Below are positions 10,311 to 18,295 of a stretch of 64,000 nucleotides of DNA, piece after piece (within the stretch, counting starts at the first letter, position 1; each line of letters begins with the position of its first letter). The notes under the pieces were generated by a model. The model was not told where the DNA came from. It was given only the letters and a program-made list of their open reading frames with translations, and did not search any database. The translations under genes and the position numbers were made by a program. The stretch is from an uncultured Burkholderiales bacterium (lineage in GTDB: Bacteria > Pseudomonadota > Gammaproteobacteria > Burkholderiales > Burkholderiaceae), in NCBI GenBank assembly GCA_946480465.1, contig CAMLJY010000009.1, positions 83,995 through 147,994 on the forward strand. Reading direction: 5' to 3'.

Positions 10311-12911
10311 TCAGCGCGGGGCGTCGACCAGGCCGCGCAATTTGTAGAGCGCGTCCAGCGCTTCGCGGGGGGACAGCTGGTCGGGGTTGATCGCGCGCAG
10401 GGCGGCCTCGGCGGCCGAGATGTCCGGCGCGGCCGGCGGCGGCGGCGCGGTGAACAGCTCGGCCTGCAGGTCGCCGGCGCGCGACTGGCCTTCCAGCGCC
10501 TCCAACGCCGCCTGCGCATGCCGCACCACGGGCGCGGGCATGCCGGCCAGCCGCGCCACCTGCACGCCGTAGCTGCGGCTGGCGGGGCCGGGCTCGATGG
10601 CGTGCAGGAAGACGATGTCGTGCCCGGCCTCGGCGGCCGAGACGTGCACGTTCAAGGCGCGCGGGTGCTTGCGCGGGAACTCGGTCAGCTCGAAATAGTG
10701 CGTCGCGAACAGCGTGAAGGCCTTGCTGCGGTCGTGGAGATGGGTCGCTATCGCACTGGCCAGTGCCAGTCCGTCGAAGGTGCTGGTGCCGCGTCCGATC
10801 TCGTCCATCAGCACCAGCGAATGCTCGGTCGCGCCGTGCAGGATGGCGGCGGCCTCGGTCATCTCCAGCATGAAGGTGGACTGCGCGTTGGCCAGGTCGT
10901 CGGCGGCGCCGATGCGGGTGTGGATGGCGTCGATCGGGCCCAGGCGGCAGGCATCGGCCGGCACGAAGGAGCCCATCGAGGCCAGCAGCACGATCAGCGC
11001 CACCTGGCGCATGTAGGTGCTCTTGCCGCCCATGTTGGGGCCGGTGATCACCAGCATGCGCGTGCGGGCGTCGAAGCGGCAGTCGTTGGCGATGAAAGCG
11101 GTGCCCGAGGTTTCCGCCAGGCGCGCCTGCACCACCGGGTGGCGGCCTTGCGCGATCTCGATGCAGGGCTGCGCGACGAATTGCGGCCGGCACCATTGCA
11201 GCGTGGCGGCACGCTCGGCCAGCGTGGCCAGCACGTCCAGCCCGGCCAGCGCCCGCGCGAGCGCGCTGAGCGCGGGCAGGTGGCCCTGCAGCTGGTCCAG
11301 CACCTGTTCGTACAACCACTTCTCGCGCGCCAGCGAACGTTCCTGCGCCGACAGCGCCTTGTCCTCGAAGGCCTTCAGCTCCGGCGTGATGAAGCGCTCC
11401 GCGTTCTTCAGCGTCTGCCGGCGCTGGTAGTCGGTGGGCACCTTGTCGAGCTGGCCCTGCGTCACCTCGATGTAGAAGCCGTGCACCCGGTTGAACTGCA
11501 CCCGCAGGTTGGCGATGCCGGTGCGCTGGCGTTCGCGCACCTCCAGGTCGAGCAGGAAGGCATCGCAGTTCTGCGCGATGCCGCGCAACTCGTCCAGTTC
11601 GGCATCGAAGCCGGGGGCGATGACGCCGCCGTCGCGCAGCAGCACCGCGGGTTCGTCGGCGATGGCGCGCTGCAGCAGCTCGGCCAGCTCGGGCGGCGGC
11701 GACAGGTGCATGCGCATTTGCTCCAGCAGGGCCGAAGCGGGCGGCGCGGCGCGGCGCAGATCGGGCAGGCCCAGCAGCGTCGCGCGCAGGCCGGCCAGCT
11801 CGCGCGGGCGCGACTGGCGCAGCGCCAGGCGGGCGGTGATGCGCTCGACGTCGCTGACGCCGCGCAGTGCGTCGCGCAGCGGCTCGAAGCCGGCGTCCAG
11901 CAGCGCGGCGATGGCATCGTGCCGGGCCAGCGCGGTGGCGCGGTCGCGCTGGGGATGGGTCAGCCAGTGGCGCAGCGCGCGGCTGCCCATGCCGGTGCGG
12001 CAGGTGTCCAGCAGCGACAGCAGCGTCGGCGATTCCTCGCCGCGCAGGGTCTGCGTCAATTCGAGGTTACGGTGCGTGGCCGGCGGCAGGTCGATCAGCT
12101 CGTTGGCGCGGGCCACCTGCAAGGTGGCGACGTGGGCCAGCGCCTGGCCCTGGGTGTGTTCGGCAAAGCTCAGCAGCGCGGCAGCGGCGGCCTGGGCGGT
12201 GGTGAGTTCCTGGGCGTTGAAACCCTGAAGCGAGGCGACCTTCAGCAGCGCGCACAGCTTGCGCTGGCCCAGGGCGCTGTCGAACTGCCAATCCGGCCGC
12301 GCGGTGCGGGCAGCGCGATGCTGCAGCACCGCGCTGGGCAGGGCGGCTTCGCTGTCCTTCTGCGCGATCAGCAGTTCGGCGGGGTCCAGCCGCGCCAGCC
12401 AGCCGGCGAGTTCGGCCTCGCCGCATTCGCTGAGTCCCAGCTGGCCGCTGGTCAGGCCCAGCCAGGCCAGGCCCCAGGTGGCGCGGTGGCGGTGCAGGGC
12501 CACCAGCAGCGTGTCGGCGCGTTCGTTCAGCAGCTCGGTGTCGGTGACGGTGCCGGGGGTGACGACGCGCACCACCTTGCGCTCCACCGGCCCCTTCGCG
12601 GTGGCGACGTCGCCGACCTGCTCGGCGATGGCCACGGCCTCACCCAGCTTGATCAGGCGCGCCAGGTAGTTCTCGACCGAGTGCACCGGCACGCCGGCCA
12701 TCACCACCGGTTCGCCGGCGCTCTGGCCGCGGCTGGTCAGCGTGATGTCGAGCAGCCGGTTGGCCTTGCGGGCGTCGTCGTAGAACAGCTCGTAGAAGTC
12801 GCCCATCCGGTAGAAGACGAGCGTGTCGGGGAAGTCCGCCTTGATGCGAAGGTACTGGGCCATCATCGGCGTGTGGGCGCTGGACCGGTCGTTGGCAAGT
12901 GCTTGATTCAT
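10311..12911 (-). CDS. mutS: DNA mismatch repair protein MutS
   Basis: 866 residues. The mismatch-recognition domain has the Phe-X-Glu motif in MGDFYELF near residue 40, followed by connector, lever/clamp and ATPase domains. Walker A is [13 protein letters not shown], Walker [17 protein letters not shown], and ATHYFELTE follows. The C-terminal short helix-turn-helix dimer segment is present ([28 protein letters not shown]). MutS recognises mispairs and recruits MutL in the cytoplasm. I chose ATG 12911 ([11 protein letters not shown]); the frame opens to 12944 and an internal Met pair near HTPMMAQYL could also serve. Length and motifs are normal. Confidence 0.97.
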   Translation of the reverse strand: MNQALANDRSSAHTPMMAQYLRIKADFPDTLVFYRMGDFYELFYDDARKANRLLDITLTSRGQSAGEPVVMAGVPVHSVENYLARLIKLGEAVAIAEQVGDVATAKGPVERKVVRVVTPGTVTDTELLNERADTLLVALHRHRATWGLAWLGLTSGQLGLSECGEAELAGWLARLDPAELLIAQKDSEAALPSAVLQHRAARTARPDWQFDSALGQRKLCALLKVASLQGFNAQELTTAQAAAAALLSFAEHTQGQALAHVATLQVARANELIDLPPATHRNLELTQTLRGEESPTLLSLLDTCRTGMGSRALRHWLTHPQRDRATALARHDAIAALLDAGFEPLRDALRGVSDVERITARLALRQSRPRELAGLRATLLGLPDLRRAAPPASALLEQMRMHLSPPPELAELLQRAIADEPAVLLRDGGVIAPGFDAELDELRGIAQNCDAFLLDLEVRERQRTGIANLRVQFNRVHGFYIEVTQGQLDKVPTDYQRRQTLKNAERFITPELKAFEDKALSAQERSLAREKWLYEQVLDQLQGHLPALSALARALAGLDVLATLAERAATLQWCRPQFVAQPCIEIAQGRHPVVQARLAETSGTAFIANDCRFDARTRMLVITGPNMGGKSTYMRQVALIVLLASMGSFVPADACRLGPIDAIHTRIGAADDLANAQSTFMLEMTEAAAILHGATEHSLVLMDEIGRGTSTFDGLALASAIATHLHDRSKAFTLFATHYFELTEFPRKHPRALNVHVSAAEAGHDIVFLHAIEPGPASRSYGVQVARLAGMPAPVVRHAQAALEALEGQSRAGDLQAELFTAPPPPAAPDISAAEAALRAINPDQLSPREALDALYKLRGLVDAPR

Positions 12912-13412
12912 GGGCCGGTTTGTCGTCAAGTCATTGACCTGCAAGAGAATTTTTGTTCGGGGGATCCCTGGCGCCTGCCTGGCCGGACGTCAAAGCACAT
13001 CACCGTACTTGCGCTGCCGGCGTAACACTCACGTTCCCGGTTGAGGGATGCTACGCCGCGGCGTGACGTTGCCTGGCCCTCGATCGTGTTTGAAGGATGT
13101 CTTTCGACGCCTGTGGCGCCCGAGCCTTGAGAAAGGCCGGGCATCTTACGTTTGCCGCGACGATGCGATGAGCCCCGACGCGCCGGCCGAGCGACATCGA
13201 TCCTCCGGAGATGAGCGCTCCGTGACGCTCAGCGGATGGGGGGGGATGGGAGCGGTCGGGCTGGGGAATGGGAGCACGGGGAACGTCGGGTGCGCGATCC
13301 TATCGCCACAAGTGATCGTGCACCATCGAGTCGACCCGCTGCATGCGGTTGCGCAGGCCGCGAGGTGGCGCCCGTGGACGGAAGCTTGCCAGGGACCTGC
13401 CATGACCGTCGG
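12912..13412. other. Intergenic region upstream of mutS without a recognisable gene
   Basis: About 500 bp that should contain the mutS promoter. Several overlapping open frames exist on both strands, but none shows family-like motifs, a good ribosome-binding site or coherent codon use. It abuts a decayed P-type ATPase fragment, so part of it may be degraded accessory DNA. Confidence 0.5.
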
Positions 13413-13553
13413 CAGCCGCGGCACATTGCCGATTGCGCTGACCGACGTCGCACCATCGCCCGCCGCGGCCACCACGGGCGACAGCAGCAGGCCGAGGAAG
13501 GGGTACAGAACACCGGCGGCCAACGGAATGCCCCCTGCGGCATGCGCGGCGAA
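13413..13553 (-). pseudogene. Remnant of the C-terminus of a copper-type P1B-ATPase
   Basis: About 47 codons on the minus strand read GIPLAAGVLYPFLGLLLSP, then VVAAA and SVSAIGNVPRL. This matches the last transmembrane helices and terminal SSVSVxxNALRL segment of CopA-like P1B-ATPases. The flanking sequence in the same frame is unrelated, and no phosphorylation motif (DKTGT), ATP-binding domain or CPC motif is present. Some conserved positions have drifted (GDGATSVSAIGNV instead of AAMSLSSVSVIGNA). It is best read as a relic of a transferred or deleted copper-export gene. Confidence 0.65.
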
Positions 13554-13614
13554 CCCGCCATGTTGCAAATGAACGATGATCGTGCTGCAATTGCGGCACT
13601 TCTTGGAGATCGCC

Positions 13615-14154
13615 GTGTCCACAACCGCTCGCGCAGAAGCGCTCGATGCCATCTGGGACATCCTGGGCGTTCCTCGTGGCCAGGACGCCTCGGCTTCGAA
13701 AGGCACGCGCCAGCAAGGCGTCAGGTCCGCCAGCAAGTCTGGGCCTGGACCGGCCACCGTGCGCGGTGCACCCGTGCCGATGTCCGCCGGAATGGCCTAT
13801 AAGCTGGTGAGGCGCGGCGTGCCCAGCCGTTCGTTGGCGCCGCTGGGTGAGTATCTGGGCCTGGGCAAGGGGGCCGTGGCCGAGTACCTTGACCTGGACC
13901 GGGCCACGGTCCAGCGGAAGGTGGCCAAGGATGAGCCGCTGCCTACCCACGCCGCCGAAAGCATGCTGCGCCTGCTCGAGCTGAATCGCCTGGCCGAGGA
14001 GACGCTGGCCTCGCCGGAAGAGGCTTCTGGCTGGCTCAGGCGCGCGCATCCAATGCTGGATGGGGAGACACCGCTGGAGTGCGCAAAGTCGGCGTTCGGC
14101 GCCCAACGCGTGAAGGACATCCTGGTCGCGCTGAAGTACGGCGGGGTGGTTTGA
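13615..14154 (+). CDS. Xre/MbcA/ParS-type antitoxin of a RES toxin-antitoxin pair
   Basis: 179 residues. A helical Xre-like N-terminal region (about 60-115, with GEYLGLGKGAVAEYLDLDRATVQRK) is followed by a MbcA_ParS_C (DUF2384-like) toxin-binding domain. That domain carries ASGWLRRAHPMLDGETPLECA and ends VKDILVALKYGGVV, the normal C-terminal pattern. The GTG at 13615 has a GGAG 6 bp upstream and is preferred over the ATG at 13576. The toxin gene overlaps its stop by 4 bp, so the two are translationally coupled. The antitoxin should neutralise the toxin and may autorepress the operon; no clear operator was established. Confidence 0.87.
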   Translation: MSTTARAEALDAIWDILGVPRGQDASASKGTRQQGVRSASKSGPGPATVRGAPVPMSAGMAYKLVRRGVPSRSLAPLGEYLGLGKGAVAEYLDLDRATVQRKVAKDEPLPTHAAESMLRLLELNRLAEETLASPEEASGWLRRAHPMLDGETPLECAKSAFGAQRVKDILVALKYGGVV

Positions 14155-14627
14155 CCGTCGTCTACCGCATCGGTTACTGCCCCACGCCGGTGCCGCCGAT
14201 GCCGGCGCTGCTTGCCTCGCTGGGCTTCGGGTCCACGCTTGGCAACGGACGCTGGCACACGCAGGGTCCTGCGCAGGTGGTCTATTGCGGATCCAGCCGG
14301 GCGCTGTGCCAGCTGGAAAAGCGCGTGCATGCGAACGGGGCCAACCTGAAGGACCAGGCGCTGATGCAGCTGATCCTGCCGGATGGCGCACCGGTGCAGC
14401 ACGTCCGCACCCTTGGGCTTCCAGCGGACTGGCGGGCCAACGACGCCGCCACGCAGCAGATTGGCGACGCCTGGATCGCTTCCGCGGCGTCTCTGGGGTT
14501 GTGGGTGCCGTCGTATGTCGAGCCCAGCGAGGACAACCTGCTCCTGAACCCCGCCCATCCGTCGTACCCGGCCATGGCGCTCACGATCGAACGCAACCCG
14601 TTCGTGTTCGATCCAAGGATGTTCTGA
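14151..14627 (+). CDS. RES-domain toxin (NAD-depleting or ADP-ribosylating type)
   Basis: 158 residues from a TTG at 14151 that overlaps the antitoxin stop (TTGA). RES features visible are YRIG near the N-terminus (catalytic Arg), GNGRWHTQG, then VVYCGSSRALCQLEKRVH with the conserved aromatic, Ser and Glu, and a C-terminal NPAHPSYP. Characterised RES toxins either degrade NAD+ or ADP-ribosylate targets; which applies here is unknown. The domain is full length and looks active. Its position right behind a DUF2384-type antitoxin makes the assignment strong. Confidence 0.87.
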   Translation: MTVVYRIGYCPTPVPPMPALLASLGFGSTLGNGRWHTQGPAQVVYCGSSRALCQLEKRVHANGANLKDQALMQLILPDGAPVQHVRTLGLPADWRANDAATQQIGDAWIASAASLGLWVPSYVEPSEDNLLLNPAHPSYPAMALTIERNPFVFDPRMF

Positions 14628-14682
14628 CCGCGCGGCGCATGAGCCCGGGGCTTGCCGCGGGACGATGCGCGGCACCGGAAGC

Positions 14683-15555
14683 TCAGCGCACCGCGTCCAG
14701 TGCGTGCAGCAGCGCCGCCGTCTCGGCATCGGGCGTGCCGTCGTGGCGGGCCGGCCGGTACTTCATCTGGAAGGCGGCGACCACGCGGCGCGTGGGTTCG
14801 TCCAGAACGCCATGCTCCGGCACCGCGAAGCCGTGGCGCGCCAGGGCCTGCTGGAACCAGGCCACGTCGGGCAGCTGCCGTTGATAACCAGGTAATGAAG
14901 CGGCCACGCGGGTGGGGTCCGGCCAGGCCACCAGGCCCTCCGCCGCCAGGCGGTGCCACGGGAACTGCGGACCCGGGTCCAGGCGGCGCTGGGGCGCGAC
15001 GTCGCTGTGGCCGAGGACGTGCCCGGGCCGGATGCCGTGCCGCGCGACGACGTCCTTCACCAGCGCCACCACCAGATCGATCTGCGCCGGTGGGTAGGGT
15101 GCAAAGGCCTCGCTGCCGTCCGGCAGCGTGACGCGGCCGGGGTTGACGATCTCGATGCCGATCGAGCCCGCGTTGAGCATGGCATGCCCGTCCCAGCTGC
15201 TGGCCCCGGCATGCCACGCGCGGCGGCTTTCGTCGACGAGCCGGAAGATGCGTGGCGCCGGTTCGTCGCTGACCAGGTAGTGGGCCGACACGCTCCCCTG
15301 CGTCAGCAGCCGCACCGATTCGGCCATGGTCTCGTTGGTGAAGTGGAGGACGAGGAAGAGCACGCGGCTGTCCTGCGCGCGGGCGGCATGGGTGCGGCTG
15401 TCGATGGGCGGCCCGGATGGTCCCCCGGATGGCCCGGTCGCGCATCCTGACAACGCTGCCGCGAGAAGCAGGCAAAGCAGGGCCGGAAACAGCCGGCCCG
15501 GCACGCCGCGCGGCACCGCGCCGGAGTGACGTGGAAAGTGAGCGGGTGTGGTCAT
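14683..15555 (-). CDS. amiD: AmiD-like lipoprotein N-acetylmuramoyl-L-alanine amidase
   Basis: 290 residues. The signal sequence ends in a lipobox (ALSGC at about 34-38), predicting a lipid-anchored protein. An Amidase_2 domain follows, with zinc ligands His (VLHFT), His (VLGHSDVAP) and Asp (RLDPGPQFPW) plus catalytic Glu in SIGIEIVN. The C-terminal 70 residues form a PG_binding_1 domain (LPDVAWFQQALARHGF, TRRVVAAFQMKYRP). This matches E. coli AmiD, an outer-membrane amidase that cleaves the lactyl-Ala bond of anhydro and normal muropeptides. The gene is complete and convergent with the RES toxin gene. Confidence 0.9.
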   Translation of the reverse strand: MTTPAHFPRHSGAVPRGVPGRLFPALLCLLLAAALSGCATGPSGGPSGPPIDSRTHAARAQDSRVLFLVLHFTNETMAESVRLLTQGSVSAHYLVSDEPAPRIFRLVDESRRAWHAGASSWDGHAMLNAGSIGIEIVNPGRVTLPDGSEAFAPYPPAQIDLVVALVKDVVARHGIRPGHVLGHSDVAPQRRLDPGPQFPWHRLAAEGLVAWPDPTRVAASLPGYQRQLPDVAWFQQALARHGFAVPEHGVLDEPTRRVVAAFQMKYRPARHDGTPDAETAALLHALDAVR

Positions 15556-15671
15556 GCCTGGGCGTGGAGCGTCGCCGCATGGAGGCGGCCTGGCGGATGC
15601 AGTATGCCCCCGGCCGGGCGCGCAGGGCCCCCGAGGGGGATCGCGTTGCCGAGGCGGCCCGCCCGCGGCAG

Positions 15672-16002
15672 CCGATGCTGATCGCCTCCCAGATCACCGA
15701 GCCAGGCCACGGCACGCTGCTCGACAGCATGCTGATCCGCAGCGGCTGCGAGGGCGAGGCGGCGTGCTGCCCGGTGCCGCGTTTCGAGGTGGAGTTCGCG
15801 TTCGTGCTGGCGCGGCCGCTGAAGGGGCCGGGCGTCACGCTGTTCGACGTGTTCAACGCCACCGGCTACGTGGTGCCGGCGCTGGAACTGATCGATGCGC
15901 GCATCGAGCAGCTCGATCGCGAGACGCGGGCGCCGCGCAAGGTGGTCGACACCATTGCCGACAACGCGGCCAGCGCCGGCATCTTGCTGGGCGGCCGGCG
16001 GG
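15672..16002 (+). pseudogene. Fragment of 2-oxo-hept-4-ene-1,7-dioate hydratase (HpaH/HpcG family)
   Basis: About 110 codons match the middle of HpaH-type hydratases: IASQITEPGHGTLLDSM, FEVEFAFVLARPLKGPG, TLFDVFNATGYVVPALEL, KVVDTIADNAASAGILLGG. The normal protein is about 265 residues; roughly the first 65 and last 95 are missing, and both flanks in frame are unrelated. None of the other homoprotocatechuate meta-pathway genes are nearby. It is a truncated relic, and its right edge marks the start of the lower-GC toxin segment. Confidence 0.75.
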
Positions 16003-16210
16003 TGGGACGGCATTTCCTGAGGAGGGTAGATCGTCTGAACAATGAGTGACTCCTCGGATTGTGGATCAGGACGAGCAGATAACGCGCAAGAGGCACGCAT
16101 ATCGCTAGCATTCGCGCCAGCTATCGAAGGAGGCGGTCGACCTTCATCACGGGGGCGACCCGCCGGTTGAATCCAGCGAGAGCAACATCTTGTCAAACAG
16201 GAAGGGATCC

Positions 16211-16775
16211 ATGCAAGAGAGTCTGTTTGCGTCAATGGCTGCATTGATGTTTGTTGGCGTTCAAGCGGGGCTTCACCATCGTTGCCCGCGAAGGAGTTTC
16301 TCCCCGGCAAAGGAGTGATGCACCGATGGGTGGTCGACCCAAGCATCGTGCCGCCGGCCGTTTCACCCACGTCCGGCCCGGGCGGTCGGTTCGGTACTGG
16401 GGGGCGGTCGGGGGTACGATCACGACCCTCTCGGCCAACGACAGCTCGCCGTGCGCTGACCACGAGTTCGTTGCTGTTTCAAGCTCAGGCGCTTCCAATG
16501 CGCCACTCGTCAACCGACACAAGTCCTGCCAGGAGTATCAGAATCTGCCGGAAATGCTGAAGGTCGATCTCATGAGACGGACGATGGACAGCCAGTGGGA
16601 GTACTACCGGCCTGGCATTGCTGTCCATGAGCGTGGCACTTTCAACGTGGGGAAGATTGCGTTGAAAACGCGCGTCCACGCTTTCCTGGCGGGCGGCGGC
16701 CTCTCCAAGGCACACCAGATCGACGTCAATGCCGTCTCGTTTGAGTTCGCGCCGGAGTTTCCTGCTCACGCTTGA
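16211..16775 (+). pseudogene. Frameshifted N-terminal part of a secreted NucA/NucB-type nuclease
   Basis: An ATG at 16211 follows a strong Shine-Dalgarno (AGGAAGGG) and encodes MQESLFASMAALMFVGVQAG, which looks like a signal peptide, but the frame stops at 16316-16318. A second frame (16251-16775) then carries MDSQWEYYRPGIAVHERG and KAHQIDVNAVSFEF, resembling the beta-rich region that precedes NucA/NucB domains in secreted proteins. It stops at 16775 while the next frame (16729-17544) continues into the nuclease domain. Two frame changes are therefore needed for one continuous protein. I read this as a disrupted gene or sequencing indels; programmed frameshifting is not supported by any slippery site I can see. 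Confidence 0.5.
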
Positions 16776-17544
16776 CAGGAACAAGGCCTCCGGTTCGACC
16801 GGTGCATTTGACGTCACGTTCGACTGGACCTACACCGGTTCAGACCCGATGCAGAACTTCGCCCGCGTGGCGGTGGGTGTGCCGCGTTACCTGTATCAAA
16901 TCAATAACACGCCGAACGCCGGTTTCGACGGTCTCCATTCCTTCGCTGCTGACAGCAGCGCTTCCTGGGCCTGGTTCCAGCAACTGCGTTGTGACAAGGG
17001 TGTGGCTAGTGGCGACGGAGCCCCAGCTGAGGGATGCATCTTCGTCGAGGCATCTCCGATCTTTGAAATCAGCGCCACGGGCGGGGCCGAGGAAGAAGCC
17101 ATTCATATCTATCATGCCCAGCGCAACAGGGATGCCTACAAGACTCAGTTGTCGCCTGGCGTCTTCAAACCCAGCGCCGCTGCGCGGGCGGTGGCTGATG
17201 AGAGTGGTGGGGAACAGTACCTTGGACTTGAGCGAGGAACGGAAGATGACAGAAGGGTAAATGGCGCCGCTGCTTGCAAGGACCCCAATTGCGCGCTTAT
17301 TAAAGTGCGCCCCTATTCTGGTTCTGAAAGCTGTCCGACGCCGTCCAGTCTCAATTGTGAATGCGATGAGTATCCGTTCGCTTCGACGAAACAAGGCGGG
17401 TACTACATGCCATCCGCTACGTCCGTTCGGCGGATCAATCTCACTCACAATCGATCTGGTGGCGGGCAGTTAATTGCTTTCTACAACTCCCAGCGCGTCA
17501 TTCCAGGTGACAAGTTCTGGGTGAAGGTCACCGGGGTCCAGTAG
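16729..17544 (+). CDS. NucA/NucB-type deoxyribonuclease domain (C-terminal part of a secreted toxin-like protein)
   Basis: About 270 residues. The C-terminal 60 carry the DNase_NucA_NucB signature: CECDEYPFASTKQGG with the catalytic acidic pair, then RINLTHNRSGGGQLIAFYNSQRV and GDKFWVKV. The preceding beta-rich region has paired cysteines (LRCDKG, AEGCIFVEA), as in secreted members of the family. There is no ribosome-binding site before the ATG at 16729, and the upstream frame carries the missing N-terminus, so this is probably the downstream part of a frameshifted gene. AT content is higher than in neighbours. A SUKH immunity-like gene follows at once, suggesting an antibacterial DNase with cognate immunity. 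Confidence 0.75.
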   Translation: MPSRLSSRRSFLLTLDRNKASGSTGAFDVTFDWTYTGSDPMQNFARVAVGVPRYLYQINNTPNAGFDGLHSFAADSSASWAWFQQLRCDKGVASGDGAPAEGCIFVEASPIFEISATGGAEEEAIHIYHAQRNRDAYKTQLSPGVFKPSAAARAVADESGGEQYLGLERGTEDDRRVNGAAACKDPNCALIKVRPYSGSESCPTPSSLNCECDEYPFASTKQGGYYMPSATSVRRINLTHNRSGGGQLIAFYNSQRVIPGDKFWVKVTGVQ

Positions 17545-17611
17545 TCTTCAATGTTTCCACGTGCACAGGGCCCGCCGGGGCCTTGTGCTTTCATCATTCT
17601 TGGAGCAGAAC

Positions 17612-18250
17612 GTGCACGTACTCGAACGACTGCGGCAGTTCATGGCGTCTCAGCGTGGAACCACCGTCATGCTGAATGCGCCCGCAGATAACCATCAACT
17701 CACGGCGGCCGAGTCGGTGATGGGAATCAAGTTTCCTCGCGAAATCAGGGAGGCCTATGCCTGTTTCAACGGGGTGGTTCGCGACGAACCTCTCGACAAG
17801 CCGTGCGGTCGGCCGAGGGGACCGGAACTGTTCCTGGAAGGCTGCGACTGGGCGGACCTGGATCGTGTGGTGGCCGAATGGCAGGGCATGCGGAAAGTGG
17901 AGGCCGAACTGAAGGCCTCAGGGGTCTGGCGTGACGTGCCGGATCGCGAGATAAGTCACGGCCTCCGGATGCGGCCGGTCACCTGGCACCCAAAGTGGAT
18001 TCCCATCGGCATTGGTGGAGGTGGCATCAACCTGGTGTGTGTTGACTTGGCGCCCACACGATCTGGAACTCCAGGCCAGCTCGTACACACCGGAGATGCC
18101 GGTCCCGTGATTGCTGCCAACAGTTTCTTCAGCTACTTGGAACGACTGTTCGACGCTGTCGACGAGGGGAAGCTGGTGGTCGATGAAAACGGAGCGTGGA
18201 GATCGCGTGCGGGTGCGGCGGTCTATCGCTTGTCGTCTGTCAGCGCTTAG
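17612..18250 (+). CDS. SMI1/KNR4 (SUKH) family protein, probable immunity protein
   Basis: 212 residues with the SUKH pattern: an LTAAESVMGIKFPREIREAYACFNG core near residues 30-50, then WHPKWIPIGIGGGGINLVCVDL and a C-terminal NSFFSYLERLFDAVDEGKLVV helix. SUKH proteins are a major immunity superfamily of polymorphic and secreted nuclease toxins. The GTG at 17612 has GGAG 6 bp upstream and is chosen over the GTG/ATG-like starts further 5'. It lies 67 bp after the nuclease gene on the same strand. It appears intact even though the toxin gene looks disrupted. The pairing is inferred from context. Confidence 0.82.
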   Translation: MHVLERLRQFMASQRGTTVMLNAPADNHQLTAAESVMGIKFPREIREAYACFNGVVRDEPLDKPCGRPRGPELFLEGCDWADLDRVVAEWQGMRKVEAELKASGVWRDVPDREISHGLRMRPVTWHPKWIPIGIGGGGINLVCVDLAPTRSGTPGQLVHTGDAGPVIAANSFFSYLERLFDAVDEGKLVVDENGAWRSRAGAAVYRLSSVSA

Positions 18251-18265
18251 GCGTCCGCCGGACGC
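18251..18265 (+). terminator. Candidate hairpin terminator after the SUKH gene
   Basis: A perfect 6-bp stem with a 3-nt loop (GCGTCC-GCC-GGACGC) directly follows the TAG stop, in the gap between convergent genes. No U-tract is present, so it is only a candidate. Confidence 0.45.
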
Positions 18266-18295
18266 GAGGAAGGCCCGCCGGTCCGTCGCTGCGGG

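Noticed and set aside
10518..13025. 835-codon plus-strand open frame opposite mutS
   Set aside because: mutS is unambiguous on the other strand; the antisense frame has no start signal or domain signature.
13236..13802. Plus-strand frame over the P-type ATPase relic and antitoxin start
   Set aside because: No family match, no ribosome-binding site, and it overlaps the well-supported antitoxin in another frame.
16211..17544. Programmed frameshifting as explanation for the split nuclease gene
   Set aside because: No heptameric slippery sequence or convincing downstream structure was seen at either junction; ordinary indels are simpler.
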